Notes: generated by a model from the letters alone, not told the origin. Shown: positions 14,915-23,751, counted from the stretch's first letter. The stretch: 30,400 nt of DNA from an uncultured Sphingobium sp. (GCA_946885845.1 CAMPHJ010000022.1:1-30400), one strand, 5' to 3'. Translations and numbers: made by a program.

Positions 14915-15062
14915 GGCGTGCGCAAGGGCGCTTGCACCAGAACCGACCGAAAAAATCGGCGTCCTAAACCTCGCGCTAACCATTGCACGTTAACCATCCA
15001 ATGAAGCGCCCCTTTCGGTCGGGCGGAGTCAGCGCCCAAGGGCAGAATTTTCAGGGGTAGAC

Positions 15063-15926
15063 ATGTTCGCAATCATTGGCCTGGTCGTGCTGCTCGCCAT
15101 GGTATTTGGCGGCTTCATCTTCACGGGCGGCGACATTGGTCCCGTTCTGCATGCCCTGCCACATGAAATGCTGATCATCGGCGGCGCCGCCGTCGGCGCG
15201 CTAATCATCGGCAATTCAGCTGCGGACCTGAAAGCGCTGGGCGGCGGTCTGGGCAAGGTGTTCAAAGGCCCCAAATATAAGAAGCAGGATTTTCTCGACT
15301 GCATCTTCCTCGTTTCGCGCCTGATGAAGACGCTGCGGGTCGAAGGGCCGGTCGCGCTGGAACCCCATATCGAGGACCCGGCAAGTTCCACCATCTTTTC
15401 CGAATATCCGCGCCTGATGGGTGACAAAACGCTGATCCATCTAATCAGCGATACGCTGCGCCTGGTGGTCGTCTCCTCCGGCACGCTCGACCCGCATGCG
15501 GTGGAAGAGGTGATGGATAACGCGCTCAAGACCCATCACCATGAAGCACTGAAACCCGCCGACAATCTGCAGGGTCTGGCGGATGCGCTCCCCGCGCTCG
15601 GCATCGTCGCGGCAGTTCTGGGCGTCGTGAAGACCATGGGATCAATCGACCAGCCTCCGGCGATCCTGGGCGGCATGATCGGTTCGGCGCTGGTCGGAAC
15701 CTTTCTGGGCGTTCTGCTCGCCTATGGCATGGTCGGCCCCTTCGCCAATCGCTGCCGCGCGGTGATCGAAGCCGACGGGTCAATATATCATGTGGTCAAG
15801 CAGATCATCATCGCATCGCTGCACGGCCATCCGCAGCCGCTGGTGATCGAAGCCGCACGCTCTGGTCTGACACACGCCAACCAGCCCGGCTTCGCCGAAG
15901 TGTTCGACGGCATGCGGGGCAAATAA
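15063..15926 (+). CDS. motA: Flagellar motor stator protein MotA
   Basis: A 287-residue stator channel subunit. It starts MFAIIGLVVLLAMVFGGFIF. The third and fourth membrane segments carry the conserved proline region (ADALPALGIVAAVLGVVKTM) and GSALVGTFLGVLLAYGMVGP. The cytoplasmic loop (for example LVSRLMKTLRVEGPVALEPH) has family-typical charges. It belongs to the long MotA type, distinct from the PomA-like protein at 5378-6046. CAGGGG lies about 6 bases before the ATG. motB follows after three bases. Confidence 0.95.
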   Translation: MFAIIGLVVLLAMVFGGFIFTGGDIGPVLHALPHEMLIIGGAAVGALIIGNSAADLKALGGGLGKVFKGPKYKKQDFLDCIFLVSRLMKTLRVEGPVALEPHIEDPASSTIFSEYPRLMGDKTLIHLISDTLRLVVVSSGTLDPHAVEEVMDNALKTHHHEALKPADNLQGLADALPALGIVAAVLGVVKTMGSIDQPPAILGGMIGSALVGTFLGVLLAYGMVGPFANRCRAVIEADGSIYHVVKQIIIASLHGHPQPLVIEAARSGLTHANQPGFAEVFDGMRGK

Positions 15927-15929
15927 GCC

Positions 15930-16985
15930 ATGGCGGAAAAAAAGCGCGGCGGGAACGAACCCGAACCAAGGCCGATCATCGTCAAAAAGATCATCGTCGA
16001 AGGGCATGGCGGTCATCATGGGGGCGCGTGGAAGGTTGCCTATGCCGACTTCGTGACGGCAATGATGGCCTTTTTCCTGCTGATGTGGCTGCTGGGCGCA
16101 ACCACCGAAAAGCAGCGTAAAGGCCTGGCCGACTATTTCACGCCGACGCTAGTTGAGCTGAAGATGGCATCGGCGGGTTCAACTGGGCTGTTCGGCGGCG
16201 ATTCCATGGTCAGCAAGGAAAATTACCCGACCACCGGCGGTCAGGGCAACCTGGCCATCACAATTCCTCGCGACGCCAGCGGCACCAAGGATCAGGGCGG
16301 CAAGGCAACCCGCGCAGCCGACCGCATGAAGTTCGAGGCAGTGAAGAAGGAACTGGAAGCGCGCATGGCCCGCAACAAGGGCATGGCCAAGCTGCGCCGC
16401 AACGTCCGCTTCACCGAAACGCGCGAAGGGTTGCGCATCGACCTGATCGACGAATCCAATTTTGCGATGTTCACCATGGGCACCGACCGCCTGCTGCCTC
16501 AGGCCCGCGCACTGGTCAGCGAAGTGGCCGGGGTCGTGCGCGGCATGCCCAACCCGCTGATCGTACGGGGTCATACCGACGGCCTGCCCTATAGTTCGGG
16601 GCAGAGCATGAACAACTGGATGCTTTCGTCCGCCCGTGCCGAAGCCACGCGCAAGACGCTGGCAGCGAGCGGCATCGGCAACGATCGCTTTGCCCGGATC
16701 GAGGGCGTGGCCGACCGCGAACCCTTCGCCAAGGGCGACGTCTACGACCCGCGCAACCGGCGCATGTCGATCATCCTTGGCTGGACACGCGGCGGCGGTG
16801 CAGGCGGCGAGGATGAAGCAATGGACGAGGAAACCAAGGCCGCGATCCGCGAACGCGACGATCCGGCGACGGTAGCCCGGACGGAAACGGTCAGGATCGA
16901 TATGGGTGGAACCACGCTTCCCCAAGGCGCCCAGCTGGTCAATCCAACAGCAGCAGGAACGTCAAACAAGCCCGGCAAGCATTAG
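15930..16985 (+). CDS. motB: Flagellar motor stator protein MotB
   Basis: A 351-residue stator subunit that anchors the motor to peptidoglycan. It has a basic, His/Gly-rich cytoplasmic N-terminus, then a membrane segment with the ion-carrying aspartate D40 (VAYADFVTAMMAFFLLMWLL), a long linker, and an OmpA-like domain with RGHTDGLPY and NNWMLSSARAEATRKTL. It is a full-length MotB, unlike the short protein at 4890-5381. A GGGGCAAATAAGCC stretch, which includes the motA stop codon, precedes the ATG. The next gene is convergent. Confidence 0.95.
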   Translation: MAEKKRGGNEPEPRPIIVKKIIVEGHGGHHGGAWKVAYADFVTAMMAFFLLMWLLGATTEKQRKGLADYFTPTLVELKMASAGSTGLFGGDSMVSKENYPTTGGQGNLAITIPRDASGTKDQGGKATRAADRMKFEAVKKELEARMARNKGMAKLRRNVRFTETREGLRIDLIDESNFAMFTMGTDRLLPQARALVSEVAGVVRGMPNPLIVRGHTDGLPYSSGQSMNNWMLSSARAEATRKTLAASGIGNDRFARIEGVADREPFAKGDVYDPRNRRMSIILGWTRGGGAGGEDEAMDEETKAAIRERDDPATVARTETVRIDMGGTTLPQGAQLVNPTAAGTSNKPGKH

Positions 16986-16991
16986 ATATCT

Positions 16992-17006
16992 CCATGCGGT
17001 GCATGG
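16992..17006. terminator. Short hairpin between convergent motB and histidine kinase genes
   Basis: CCATGC-GGT-GCATGG lies in the 32-base gap between the two convergent stop codons. No clear U-tract follows on either strand, so a terminator role is only a possibility suggested by position. Confidence 0.3.
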
Positions 17007-17017
17007 GGACCATCTTG

Positions 17018-18361
17018 TTAAACTGGCAGTACCAGACTCGCTTCCAGTCCTCCGCCCGGGCGGTTCGCGAGTTTCAGCGCGCCGCCATGTTCGGCCATGA
17101 TCGCGCTCACCAGCGCAAGGCCCAGACCCGCACCACCCGTTTCGCGGTTGCGCGAGCCCTCCAGCCGCGTGAACGGCTCCATCATTTCTTCCATGCGGTC
17201 TTCGGCGATGCCCGGCCCGTCGTCCGCCACGGCCAGACGGATCGCCCCTTCTTCGCGGACAACGGAAACATGGGCGCGCTCGCCATAAACGATAGCGTTT
17301 TCGATGAGGTTGCGCAGCGCCCTGCGTATCTGCTGCGGCCGTACCGAAGCGACCGCCCGTTCGCTGTCGGCCATGGTGGCGGGCGAGCCAAGCTCGATAA
17401 AATCCTCAACCACCGCATCGGCCAGCGCTGAAAGGTCGACTTTCTGCGCCGCTTCCGTACTGCGCCCCGCCCGCGCGAGCGACAATATGTCCTCCAGCAT
17501 CCGGTTCATCTCATCGATCGTCTGTGACATGCGCGCGCGTTCGCTTTCGTCTTCGACCGATTCGGTGCGGACGCGCAGCGAAGCAAGCGGCGTGCGCAGA
17601 TCATGGCCGATCGCGCCGAGCATCCGATCCTTTTCATCCAGCATCGCGACGATACGGCTGCGCATGGCGTTGAACGCCATCGTCAGGTCACGCACATCGC
17701 CGGGGCCACGTTCTTCCACCGGATCAGCCGATCCGGTGTGCGCAAATTGCTGCGCTGACCGCGTAAGCTGCCCCAGCGGTCGCGCCAGCCGGCGCCCGAC
17801 CCACAGCAGCGGCGCCAGCACGATGACGTAGAGGATCAAGGTCTGGCCGATCAACCAGCCGCCAAAACGCGGTGGACGGCCGCCGCTACGGCTTTGCGTC
17901 ACCACCCATTTGCCCGGTTCATATTGAACCGCCATGACCAGGCGGCGAGGTCGGTTGTCCTCCGCAAAGTCGCCGCCTGTGCGCATGCGCAGCCGTTCCC
18001 AGCGGCGCAGTGGCGCGGGTTCCTTCGCTTCGACCACGCGGATCGAATAGATGCGCAGCCCCGCGTCAGCGAACATGGCGAGCGCGCGCCTTTCCACTTC
18101 GGGACGGGCGTCCCCCGTCAGTTGCGGCGCTCTGTCCAAGAAACGTGCGCGTGGCCTATCCCCCATCGGACGGTCGCCGCGATTGTCCAGCGCATCGACG
18201 ATGCGATAGACGGCTGGTGCGGTCTGCGCTGTCAGTGTCAGGCTATTGCGTTCGCGCAGGAGAAGACCGAAGTTTATCGCTTGGGCGACGAACAGTGCGA
18301 TTGCGACCAACAGGATGATCTGGCCAACCAGGCTTTGCGGCCACAGGCGAAAGCGCTTCAC
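17018..18361 (-). CDS. EnvZ-type sensor histidine kinase
   Basis: A 447-residue membrane sensor kinase. It has membrane segments at about 12-35 and 169-190 around a periplasmic region, a HAMP linker (about 191-243), and a histidine box MLGAIGHDLRTPLASLRVRT with phospho-acceptor H253. The ATP-binding motifs are RNLIENAIVYG (N box), VADDGPGIAEDRM (G1) and GGAGLGLALV (G2). All catalytic motifs are intact. The start overlaps the response regulator gene by four bases, so the two form a pair. The signal sensed cannot be told from sequence. It is convergent with motB and no direct flagellar link is visible. Confidence 0.9.
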   Translation of the reverse strand: MKRFRLWPQSLVGQIILLVAIALFVAQAINFGLLLRERNSLTLTAQTAPAVYRIVDALDNRGDRPMGDRPRARFLDRAPQLTGDARPEVERRALAMFADAGLRIYSIRVVEAKEPAPLRRWERLRMRTGGDFAEDNRPRRLVMAVQYEPGKWVVTQSRSGGRPPRFGGWLIGQTLILYVIVLAPLLWVGRRLARPLGQLTRSAQQFAHTGSADPVEERGPGDVRDLTMAFNAMRSRIVAMLDEKDRMLGAIGHDLRTPLASLRVRTESVEDESERARMSQTIDEMNRMLEDILSLARAGRSTEAAQKVDLSALADAVVEDFIELGSPATMADSERAVASVRPQQIRRALRNLIENAIVYGERAHVSVVREEGAIRLAVADDGPGIAEDRMEEMMEPFTRLEGSRNRETGGAGLGLALVSAIMAEHGGALKLANRPGGGLEASLVLPV

Positions 18362-19077
18362 AGCTTTCTCACATCGGCGGACAGCGTATAGCCGCCGCCC
18401 CAGACCGTCTTGATGAGCGTGGGGTTTTTAGGATCAGGCTCGATCTTCTTGCGCAGGCGGCTGATCTGGTTGTCGATGGCGCGGTCGAAGGCGTTCGCTT
18501 CCCGCCCTTGGGTGATGTCGAGCAGCTGGTCCCGGCTCAGCACCTGATTGGGGCGCGTGGCAAAGGCGAGCATCAGATTATATTCGGCGGTCGACAGGGG
18601 CAACGCCACCCCTTCCCGATCCACCAACACCCGTTCCTGCGTCTTTAGCAGCCAGTCCGCAAAGGCATAGGTCGCGCCATCGGGAGCGGTAACGCGCTGG
18701 CCCCCGGTCGCGACGCGACGAAAGATCACCTTGATCCGGGCGACAAGCTCCCGCGGGGAAAAGGGTTTCAGCACATAATCGTCTGCGCCCATCTCCAGCC
18801 CAACGATGCGATCGGTCTCCTCCGACTTCGCGGTTAGCAGGATGACGGGGGTTTCACTGGTTGCGCGGATATGGCGGCAGAGCGACAATCCATCCTCACC
18901 GGGCATCATGATGTCGAGCACCACGAGGTCGATGGCGTTTGCGTTCAGCCTGATCCGGGCCTCCGCAGCGCTTTCCACGGCAGTCACGCGAAAACCGTTG
19001 CGCGACAAATATTGCGCCAACGGTTCGCGGATGGAACGCTCGTCATCGACGAGCAGCAGATGGGGGCGTTCAGTCAT
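18358..19077 (-). CDS. OmpR-family response regulator
   Basis: A 239-residue regulator. Its receiver domain has the acidic pair D11/D12 (LLLVDDERSIREPL), phospho-acceptor D55 (VVLDIMMPGEDGLS) and the lysine in DDYVLKPFSPRELVARI. A winged-helix DNA-binding domain follows (SRDQLLDITQGREANAFDRA, then IDNQISRLRKKIEPDP, and TVWGGGYTLSA). It is the first gene of the two-component operon; the kinase follows with a four-base overlap. No strong ribosome site is visible before the ATG. The target genes are unknown. Confidence 0.92.
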   Translation of the reverse strand: MTERPHLLLVDDERSIREPLAQYLSRNGFRVTAVESAAEARIRLNANAIDLVVLDIMMPGEDGLSLCRHIRATSETPVILLTAKSEETDRIVGLEMGADDYVLKPFSPRELVARIKVIFRRVATGGQRVTAPDGATYAFADWLLKTQERVLVDREGVALPLSTAEYNLMLAFATRPNQVLSRDQLLDITQGREANAFDRAIDNQISRLRKKIEPDPKNPTLIKTVWGGGYTLSADVRKL

Positions 19078-19105
19078 AGGGGGTTCTTGTCACGGCTGCT
19101 GGCCA

Positions 19106-19141
19106 GTGGGAAGGGTGAAGGCAGCGCCCTACCCTTCCCAC
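19106..19141. repeat. Perfect 11-base inverted repeat upstream of the response regulator
   Basis: GTGGGAAGGGT (19106-19116) and ACCCTTCCCAC (19131-19141) form a perfect stem with a 14-base loop, 29 bases before the response regulator start. There is no U-tract. It may be a leader hairpin or an operator. Confidence 0.55.
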
Positions 19142-19148
19142 CTGCTGT

Positions 19149-19253
19149 TTAGAGCGGTTTTCGATCTGATAGAATCAGATCGCCGACCTAAATTCTTGTT
19201 TTCCGCGATTTCTTAACCAGCGATCGTTTCAGATCGCTTGGAAATCGCTCTAA
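19149..19253. repeat. 105-base intergenic element with terminal inverted repeats
   Basis: The element begins TTAGAGCGGTTTTC and ends GGAAATCGCTCTAA. The ends are inverted repeats that extend imperfectly over about 25 bases to a shared CGATCTGA. An inner palindrome, CGATCTGAT-AGA-ATCAGATCG, lies next to the left end. This layout resembles the RIME-type intergenic mosaic elements of alphaproteobacteria. It carries no gene. Confidence 0.7.
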
Positions 19254-19270
19254 GTCGCTCAGTCATGGGA

Positions 19271-19921
19271 TCAGTTTTTGGTGTCCGTTTTGGCCGCGTC
19301 CCGACGCGCCTGCCAGGCATCACGCATCGTCTTGCGCGCCGCCTTCATCTCATCGGCGGAAACCGATCCATCCTTGTTGGTATCGGCCTTGTCGAACATG
19401 GCCAGCGGACCGGCGATGAATTCGGCACGGGTAAGGACGCCATCCTTGGCAGCGGCGCCATGACCATCGCCCATGCCACGGAACATCATGCCCTTGCCCA
19501 TGCCATCCCGGTCACGATGGCCCATCCCATGGCCCTTGCGCCCGCCGGGGCGGTCGCCGTCCTTGCGGGTGCCGCGAGCCTGATGGCCTGCATCGAATTC
19601 AGCCCGGCTGATCTGGCCATTTTTGTCACTGTCGAGCGCGGCGAAGCGCTGGTCAAGCCGCGCCTTGCGGCCAAGTTCACGATCCTGCTTCGTCAGTTTG
19701 CCGTCCCTATCATGGTCCAGCCGGGTGAAGCGGGCATCGAGCGCGGCGGTGAGTTCCGCCTTGCTGATCTGGCCGTCCTTGTTGGCGTCAGCCATCATCA
19801 TGCCGCGATGACGACCATCCTGACCGCCATGACCGGGCTGAGCCAGCGCGAAGTGCGAAGCGGCCAGCCCGCCGACAAAGAGCGAGCCAACCGCGACGGT
19901 TCCCAAAAATTTGCGGATCAT
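19271..19921 (-). CDS. Secreted EF-hand calcium-binding protein
   Basis: A 216-residue protein with a signal peptide (MIRKFLGTVAVGSLFVGGLA, cut near ALA-QPG). It has four canonical EF-hand loops, DANKDGQISKAE (45-56), DHDRDGKLTKQD (69-80), DSDKNGQISRAE (97-108) and DTNKDGSVSADE (180-191), plus a degenerate one near 159-167. A Gly/His/Met-rich linker (about 112-157) separates the third loop from the last two. The ATG at 19921 has AAGGAAG about 9 bases upstream and starts the signal peptide; an ATG 39 bases earlier adds a charged stretch. It is probably a periplasmic calcium-binding protein of unknown role. Confidence 0.85.
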   Translation of the reverse strand: MIRKFLGTVAVGSLFVGGLAASHFALAQPGHGGQDGRHRGMMMADANKDGQISKAELTAALDARFTRLDHDRDGKLTKQDRELGRKARLDQRFAALDSDKNGQISRAEFDAGHQARGTRKDGDRPGGRKGHGMGHRDRDGMGKGMMFRGMGDGHGAAAKDGVLTRAEFIAGPLAMFDKADTNKDGSVSADEMKAARKTMRDAWQARRDAAKTDTKN

Positions 19922-20061
19922 CTTGTCATCTTCCTTCCAACGGGTTCGATGAACGGCCACCGCCGTCCTTGTGAAACCCTTATGAGGAAGATTTGTCCCG
20001 CAACCTTGTCATGTCACCCGCCAAATTGTCGTAATTTGTAACGGGAGACATGAGTGGATGA

Positions 20062-21279
20062 TCAGCTGTCCCGACGCCCCAGCAACCGCAACCGAAGCGC
20101 ATTCAGCTTGATAAAGCCCGCCGCATCCCGCTGGTCATAAGCGCCCGCATCATCTTCGAACGTCACCACCTTCTCGCTGTAGAGCGAATAAGGCGACTTG
20201 CGCCCAACGACCTGAACGCTGCCCTTGTACAGCTTCAGCCGGACGGTGCCTGTCACCTTTTCCTGGCTATGGTCGATCGCCGCCTGCAACATCTCACGCT
20301 CGGGCGAGAACCAGAAGCCGTTATAGATCAGCTCGGCATATTTGGGCGCCAGCTCATCCTTCAGATGCGCCGCGCCACGGTCCAGCGTCAGCTGCTCGAT
20401 ACCGCGATGGGCCAGATGATAGATGGTGCCGCCCGGCGTTTCATACATGCCGCGCGACTTCATGCCGACGAAGCGGTTCTCGACCAGATCCAGCCGACCG
20501 ATGCCATGCTTGCGGCCATATTCGTTCAGCGTTTCGAGCAAAGTCGCCGGGCTCATGCCCACGCCATTGATCGCCACGCCGTCGCCACGTTCGAAATCGA
20601 CCGTGATATATTCCGGCGCGTCGGGCGCGTCCTCCGGGTTCACCGTGCGCGAAAAGACATAGTCGGGCACTTCTTCCCACGGATCTTCCAGCACCTTGCC
20701 CTCCGAAGAGGTGTGCAGCATGTTCGCGTCGGTCGAAAACGGGCTCTCGCCACGCTTGTCGCGCGGGATCGGAATCTGATGCTGCTCGGCAAATTCGATC
20801 AGCTTCGTGCGGCTGGCCAGGTCCCACTCCCGCCAGGGCGCGATCACCTTGATGTCGGGCGACAGCGCATAATAGCCCAGCTCGAACCGCACCTGGTCGT
20901 TGCCCTTGCCGGTCGCGCCATGACTGACCGCGTCGGCGCCAACCATCTTCGCAATCTCGATCTGGCGCTTGGCGATCAGCGGGCGGGCAATCGACGTGCC
21001 CAGCAGATACAGCCCCTCATACATCGCGTTCCCGCGCATCATCGGGAAGACATAATCCTTCACAAACTCTTCGCGCAGGTCGTCGATGAAGATATGCTCA
21101 TCCTTGACGCCCATCAGCTTGGCCTTCTGGCGCGCAGGCTCCAGCTCCTCGCCCTGCCCCAGATCGGCGGTGAAGGTCACAACTTCACACTGATAGGTCT
21201 GCTGCAGCCACTTCAGGATCACGCTGGTGTCGAGCCCTCCTGAGAAGGCAAGGACAATGCGGTTGATCTTATCGGACAT
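20062..21279 (-). CDS. argG: Argininosuccinate synthase
   Basis: A 405-residue enzyme that joins citrulline and aspartate with ATP to make argininosuccinate, the penultimate step of arginine synthesis. The ATP pyrophosphatase loop [10 protein letters not shown] (residues 11-20) is present. [19 protein letters not shown] and the later [12 protein letters not shown] motif are family signatures. Length is normal. GGAAGG lies about 10 bases before the ATG. It stands alone, with a palindrome and a tandem repeat in its upstream region. Confidence 0.97.
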   Translation of the reverse strand: MSDKINRIVLAFSGGLDTSVILKWLQQTYQCEVVTFTADLGQGEELEPARQKAKLMGVKDEHIFIDDLREEFVKDYVFPMMRGNAMYEGLYLLGTSIARPLIAKRQIEIAKMVGADAVSHGATGKGNDQVRFELGYYALSPDIKVIAPWREWDLASRTKLIEFAEQHQIPIPRDKRGESPFSTDANMLHTSSEGKVLEDPWEEVPDYVFSRTVNPEDAPDAPEYITVDFERGDGVAINGVGMSPATLLETLNEYGRKHGIGRLDLVENRFVGMKSRGMYETPGGTIYHLAHRGIEQLTLDRGAAHLKDELAPKYAELIYNGFWFSPEREMLQAAIDHSQEKVTGTVRLKLYKGSVQVVGRKSPYSLYSEKVVTFEDDAGAYDQRDAAGFIKLNALRLRLLGRRDS

Positions 21280-21294
21280 GGGTGGAGCGACCTT

Positions 21295-21342
21295 CCTTGA
21301 AGCTGGCCTTGAAGCTGGCGCGAAATTACCGGCGCGCCGGTA
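21295..21342. repeat. Tandem 12-mer and 16-base palindrome upstream of argG
   Basis: CCTTGAAGCTGG is repeated exactly at 21295-21306 and 21307-21318. The perfect palindrome TACCGGCGCGCCGGTA follows at 21327-21342. Both lie 16-63 bases upstream of the argG start, where they could affect its expression. No known operator is recognised. Confidence 0.6.
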
Positions 21343-21388
21343 TCAGGGGTGAGCCTGAAGTGCAACCGAATCGAGAAGACTACGCATA

Positions 21389-21421
21389 AGCAAAAGGGCG
21401 ACGGCAACGCCATCGCCCTTT
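21389..21421 (-). terminator. Intrinsic terminator of the gene at 21441-22379
   Basis: AAAGGGCGATGGC-GTT-GCCGTCGCCCTTT on the minus strand forms a 13-base stem with one mismatch, followed by TGCTT. It starts about 20 bases after the stop codon at 21441 and separates that gene from argG. Confidence 0.7.
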
Positions 21422-21440
21422 CCTAACACCATGTCGATGC

Positions 21441-22379
21441 TTAACGCGTTTGCGGTTTGAATGTCATTCCGCGCTTGCGGTCAGCACCCATGCGATAAAC
21501 CGTCTGCATCTGCGGTTCGGCATGAACGGTCTGCGGGGGCGCTACGTCATTGATCGCAGCATTCTGCCCGGCCGCCGCCTGTTCTTGCTGAGCTAACAGA
21601 AAGCGCGCTCTTGCCATCCGCTTGCGCGGGGTGAGGAAGGGATTTTCCGCGCTCGGCGGGGCGGCGACCATGGCGGCCAGACCGCCTCCTACTCCCGCTG
21701 ACGCGAGATTCGCAGCTGGCACTGGAGCCGCGGTCGGCACTACGGGAGCAGCGACCGGTTGATCATTATAAACGACCTGGTCGCTCAGCGTTTCGCCTCT
21801 GGCTCCACGACGACGACGGCTTACAGCCGCAGCGCCCAGCCCCAGAAGCAGCAGCGCACCGCCACCCAAAGCCGTAGGCAGGACCCAGTCATTCATCCCA
21901 GCATTTTCATCCGGGCGGGTGACCGGCTCAGTCGCTGCGGTCGCCTGATCTGGGGCCATCACCGCAACTGGCGCTTCAGGCTGAGGCGCGGCTTCAGCCG
22001 TCCGTTCGATCGGGGGTGGAACGGTTGGCACCTCCGCACGTGCCGAACGGGCGATAGGAGCAGCCTGTGGGACGGGAGCCGATTTCACACTTTGCTCAGC
22101 GGCCTCCTGTTCGGCTGCGGCACGCGCTGCGGCGATGCGTTCCTGTATCGGCGCTGTTGGTTGAACCATTGGTTGCGGCGTGGCGGCGTCCGCCGATAGG
22201 TCGGCAGGCGGCGATACAGGTACTGCTATGATGGGCGTCGAAACAGTCGGTGGCGCCACCAACGGTGGGGCGGTGTCTGAAACAGCAGCGTCCTGCGCAT
22301 AGCCATAGGTGGAATTCAAAGCCAGAACAGCGACAATCGCGGAACCGGCTGGGCGAATTTTTGAAATATATCCTCTCAT
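21441..22379 (-). CDS. Proline/alanine-rich membrane protein of unknown function
   Basis: A 312-residue protein not assigned to a known family. A signal-like segment (SAIVAVLALNSTYGYA, residues about 13-28) is followed by a low-complexity Pro/Ala/Val/Thr-rich stretch to about residue 160. A membrane segment WVLPTALGGGALLLLGLGAAA follows (residues about 165-185), then a basic stop-transfer RRRRG and a Pro/Ala-rich tail with the better-conserved-looking block NPFLTPRKRMARARFLLAQ. This predicts an envelope-exposed N-part and a cytoplasmic tail. No clear ribosome site precedes the ATG. An intrinsic terminator follows. It is probably a cell-envelope protein, but no function can be named. Confidence 0.7.
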   Translation of the reverse strand: MRGYISKIRPAGSAIVAVLALNSTYGYAQDAAVSDTAPPLVAPPTVSTPIIAVPVSPPADLSADAATPQPMVQPTAPIQERIAAARAAAEQEAAEQSVKSAPVPQAAPIARSARAEVPTVPPPIERTAEAAPQPEAPVAVMAPDQATAATEPVTRPDENAGMNDWVLPTALGGGALLLLGLGAAAVSRRRRGARGETLSDQVVYNDQPVAAPVVPTAAPVPAANLASAGVGGGLAAMVAAPPSAENPFLTPRKRMARARFLLAQQEQAAAGQNAAINDVAPPQTVHAEPQMQTVYRMGADRKRGMTFKPQTR

Positions 22380-22529
22380 AGCTAAAGTTGAACTCTCGAT
22401 ACGTTCAATTCAGCGCATGATGAGCCCAGTTTCCACGATAGCTTGATCCCTTAGAGGGACGAAACGTTCCTTGATGGTTCAATATGAACAAATATTCACC
22501 TTGTTATAGGTCACATATAGCCTGCGGTA
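22380..22529. other. AT-richer intergenic region with two GTTCA inverted repeats
   Basis: This 150-base gap between two minus-strand genes is AT-richer than its surroundings and probably holds the promoter of the gene at 21441-22379. TTGAAC/GTTCAA (22388-22393 and 22403-22408) and GTTCAATATGAAC (22477-22489) are inverted repeats with the same half-site. No named regulator is recognised. Confidence 0.4.
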
Positions 22530-22727
22530 TCATTTTTTGTCTGTATCATCCTGATTTTCGCGGCGGCTATTCTCCAGTCGATCCGATTGACGCTGCGCAT
22601 CCTGCGCCTGCCGTTCGCGTTCTGTCTTCGTGCGGCCAAACTTTGCGCGATTAGACTGCGCCTTTATTTCCTTTTCTGCCCGCGCCCTGTCCTTGCGCAC
22701 CTGCCGCAGATTGATGATGTCCCCCAT
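22530..22727 (-). CDS. DUF4169 family small protein
   Basis: A 65-residue, highly charged protein: MGDIINLRQVRKDRARAEKE, then IKAQSNRAKFGRTKTERERQ, which fits the alphaproteobacterial DUF4169 family. The ATG at 22727 has GGAGG about 5 bases upstream. A longer reading from 22802 would add an unrelated 25 residues. The C-terminus is a charged helix rich in Arg, Asp and Gln. Function is unknown. It is divergent from the LysR-type regulator at 22840-23751. Confidence 0.82.
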   Translation of the reverse strand: MGDIINLRQVRKDRARAEKEIKAQSNRAKFGRTKTERERQAQDAQRQSDRLENSRRENQDDTDKK

Positions 22728-22839
22728 GCCGCCTCCGAAAGAAGTCCCTGCTCCGCTGCCAGATGCCACCGTGCGGCTATCGATGCAAAAGCCCATTATC
22801 ACGCTTACCCCCGTGCGACATTTCCATTATCAACACGCC

Positions 22840-23751
22840 ATGGCCACATCTTCACTGCGCCAACTGGACATATTCGCACAGATGGTGGCGTCCGGTAATG
22901 CTGCCATTTGCGCACGCGACCTTGACATTTCGGTGGAAAAGGTGGCGCAGGACCTCGCGTCGCTGGAGATGCGCCTGGGCTACCGCCTGTTCGACGAAAT
23001 TTCCGGCAATCTCCGGCTGACGGCCGCAGGACGCAAGACCGCCGAGGCCTTGACCCTGCTGTCACGGGACGATCCAGACAGCTGGAGCAGCAGCAAAGTA
23101 GATGGGACGGACGCGCAGGTGCCCGAGCAGGAGGAACGGCAGTGCATCGTGCTGGCGGCCCCCGCTCCGGTATTCGGTCGCTTTCAGGAGGCGCTCGCCG
23201 CTTTCGAAGCGGCCAATGAGGATGTCGCGATCACGCTGGACCTGACTATCCACCTTGCCGAAGAAGCCGCGACGGCGTTGCGAGAGGAACGGGTGGACAT
23301 CGCCTATTTCTACGCGCTCGGCGAAACTGCGGACCTGCCATCCCGCTATGGCTGGTCGGAACAGATCAACCTTTATGTCGGCAACGATCATCCGCTCGCG
23401 CCCAAGGATAGTGTGAGCGCACAGGATCTGGCGACCTTGCCGATGCTGATGATGGAACGGTCCAATCCACTGCGCCGGATCATAGACGGGGCTTTGGCGC
23501 GGGAAGGCATCCGCATCGGCGATCCGGTGCTGGAAACCGACAATATGTTCGACATCATGACCATATTGCGGGAAGGCGCGGGCTGCTTCGCCGCCTTTGG
23601 TCCGTTGGCCCGCGACCTTGGGCGCCTTGGCGGGATTCGGCGGCTCGCGCTCGAACGCTCCCTGCCTGTCGTCGAAGTGAGGCAGGCGACAGGAACGCGA
23701 GCAGCGAACGGATCGGCAGCCACCGCGCTGGCGGATTATCTGTTCCTCTGA
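22840..23751 (+). CDS. LysR-type transcriptional regulator
   Basis: A 303-residue regulator. Its N-terminal winged helix (SSLRQLDIFAQMVASGNAAI, then SVEKVAQDLASLEMRLGYRL and FDEISGNLRLTAAGRK) is the LysR pattern. An effector-binding domain begins near residue 100 (QCIVLAAPAPVFGRFQEALA) and includes DIAYFYALGETADLPSRYGW. The ATG at 22840 begins at the usual distance before the helix-turn-helix. No strong ribosome site is visible, and an ATG at 22783 is possible. LysR proteins often control a divergent neighbour, here the DUF4169 gene, but no T-N11-A box was identified with confidence. Confidence 0.85.
   Translation: MATSSLRQLDIFAQMVASGNAAICARDLDISVEKVAQDLASLEMRLGYRLFDEISGNLRLTAAGRKTAEALTLLSRDDPDSWSSSKVDGTDAQVPEQEERQCIVLAAPAPVFGRFQEALAAFEAANEDVAITLDLTIHLAEEAATALREERVDIAYFYALGETADLPSRYGWSEQINLYVGNDHPLAPKDSVSAQDLATLPMLMMERSNPLRRIIDGALAREGIRIGDPVLETDNMFDIMTILREGAGCFAAFGPLARDLGRLGGIRRLALERSLPVVEVRQATGTRAANGSAATALADYLFL

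Noticed and set aside
19238..20041. A 267-codon plus-strand frame opposite the EF-hand gene
   Set aside because: The minus strand encodes a signal peptide and four clear EF-hand loops; the plus frame has no recognisable domain.
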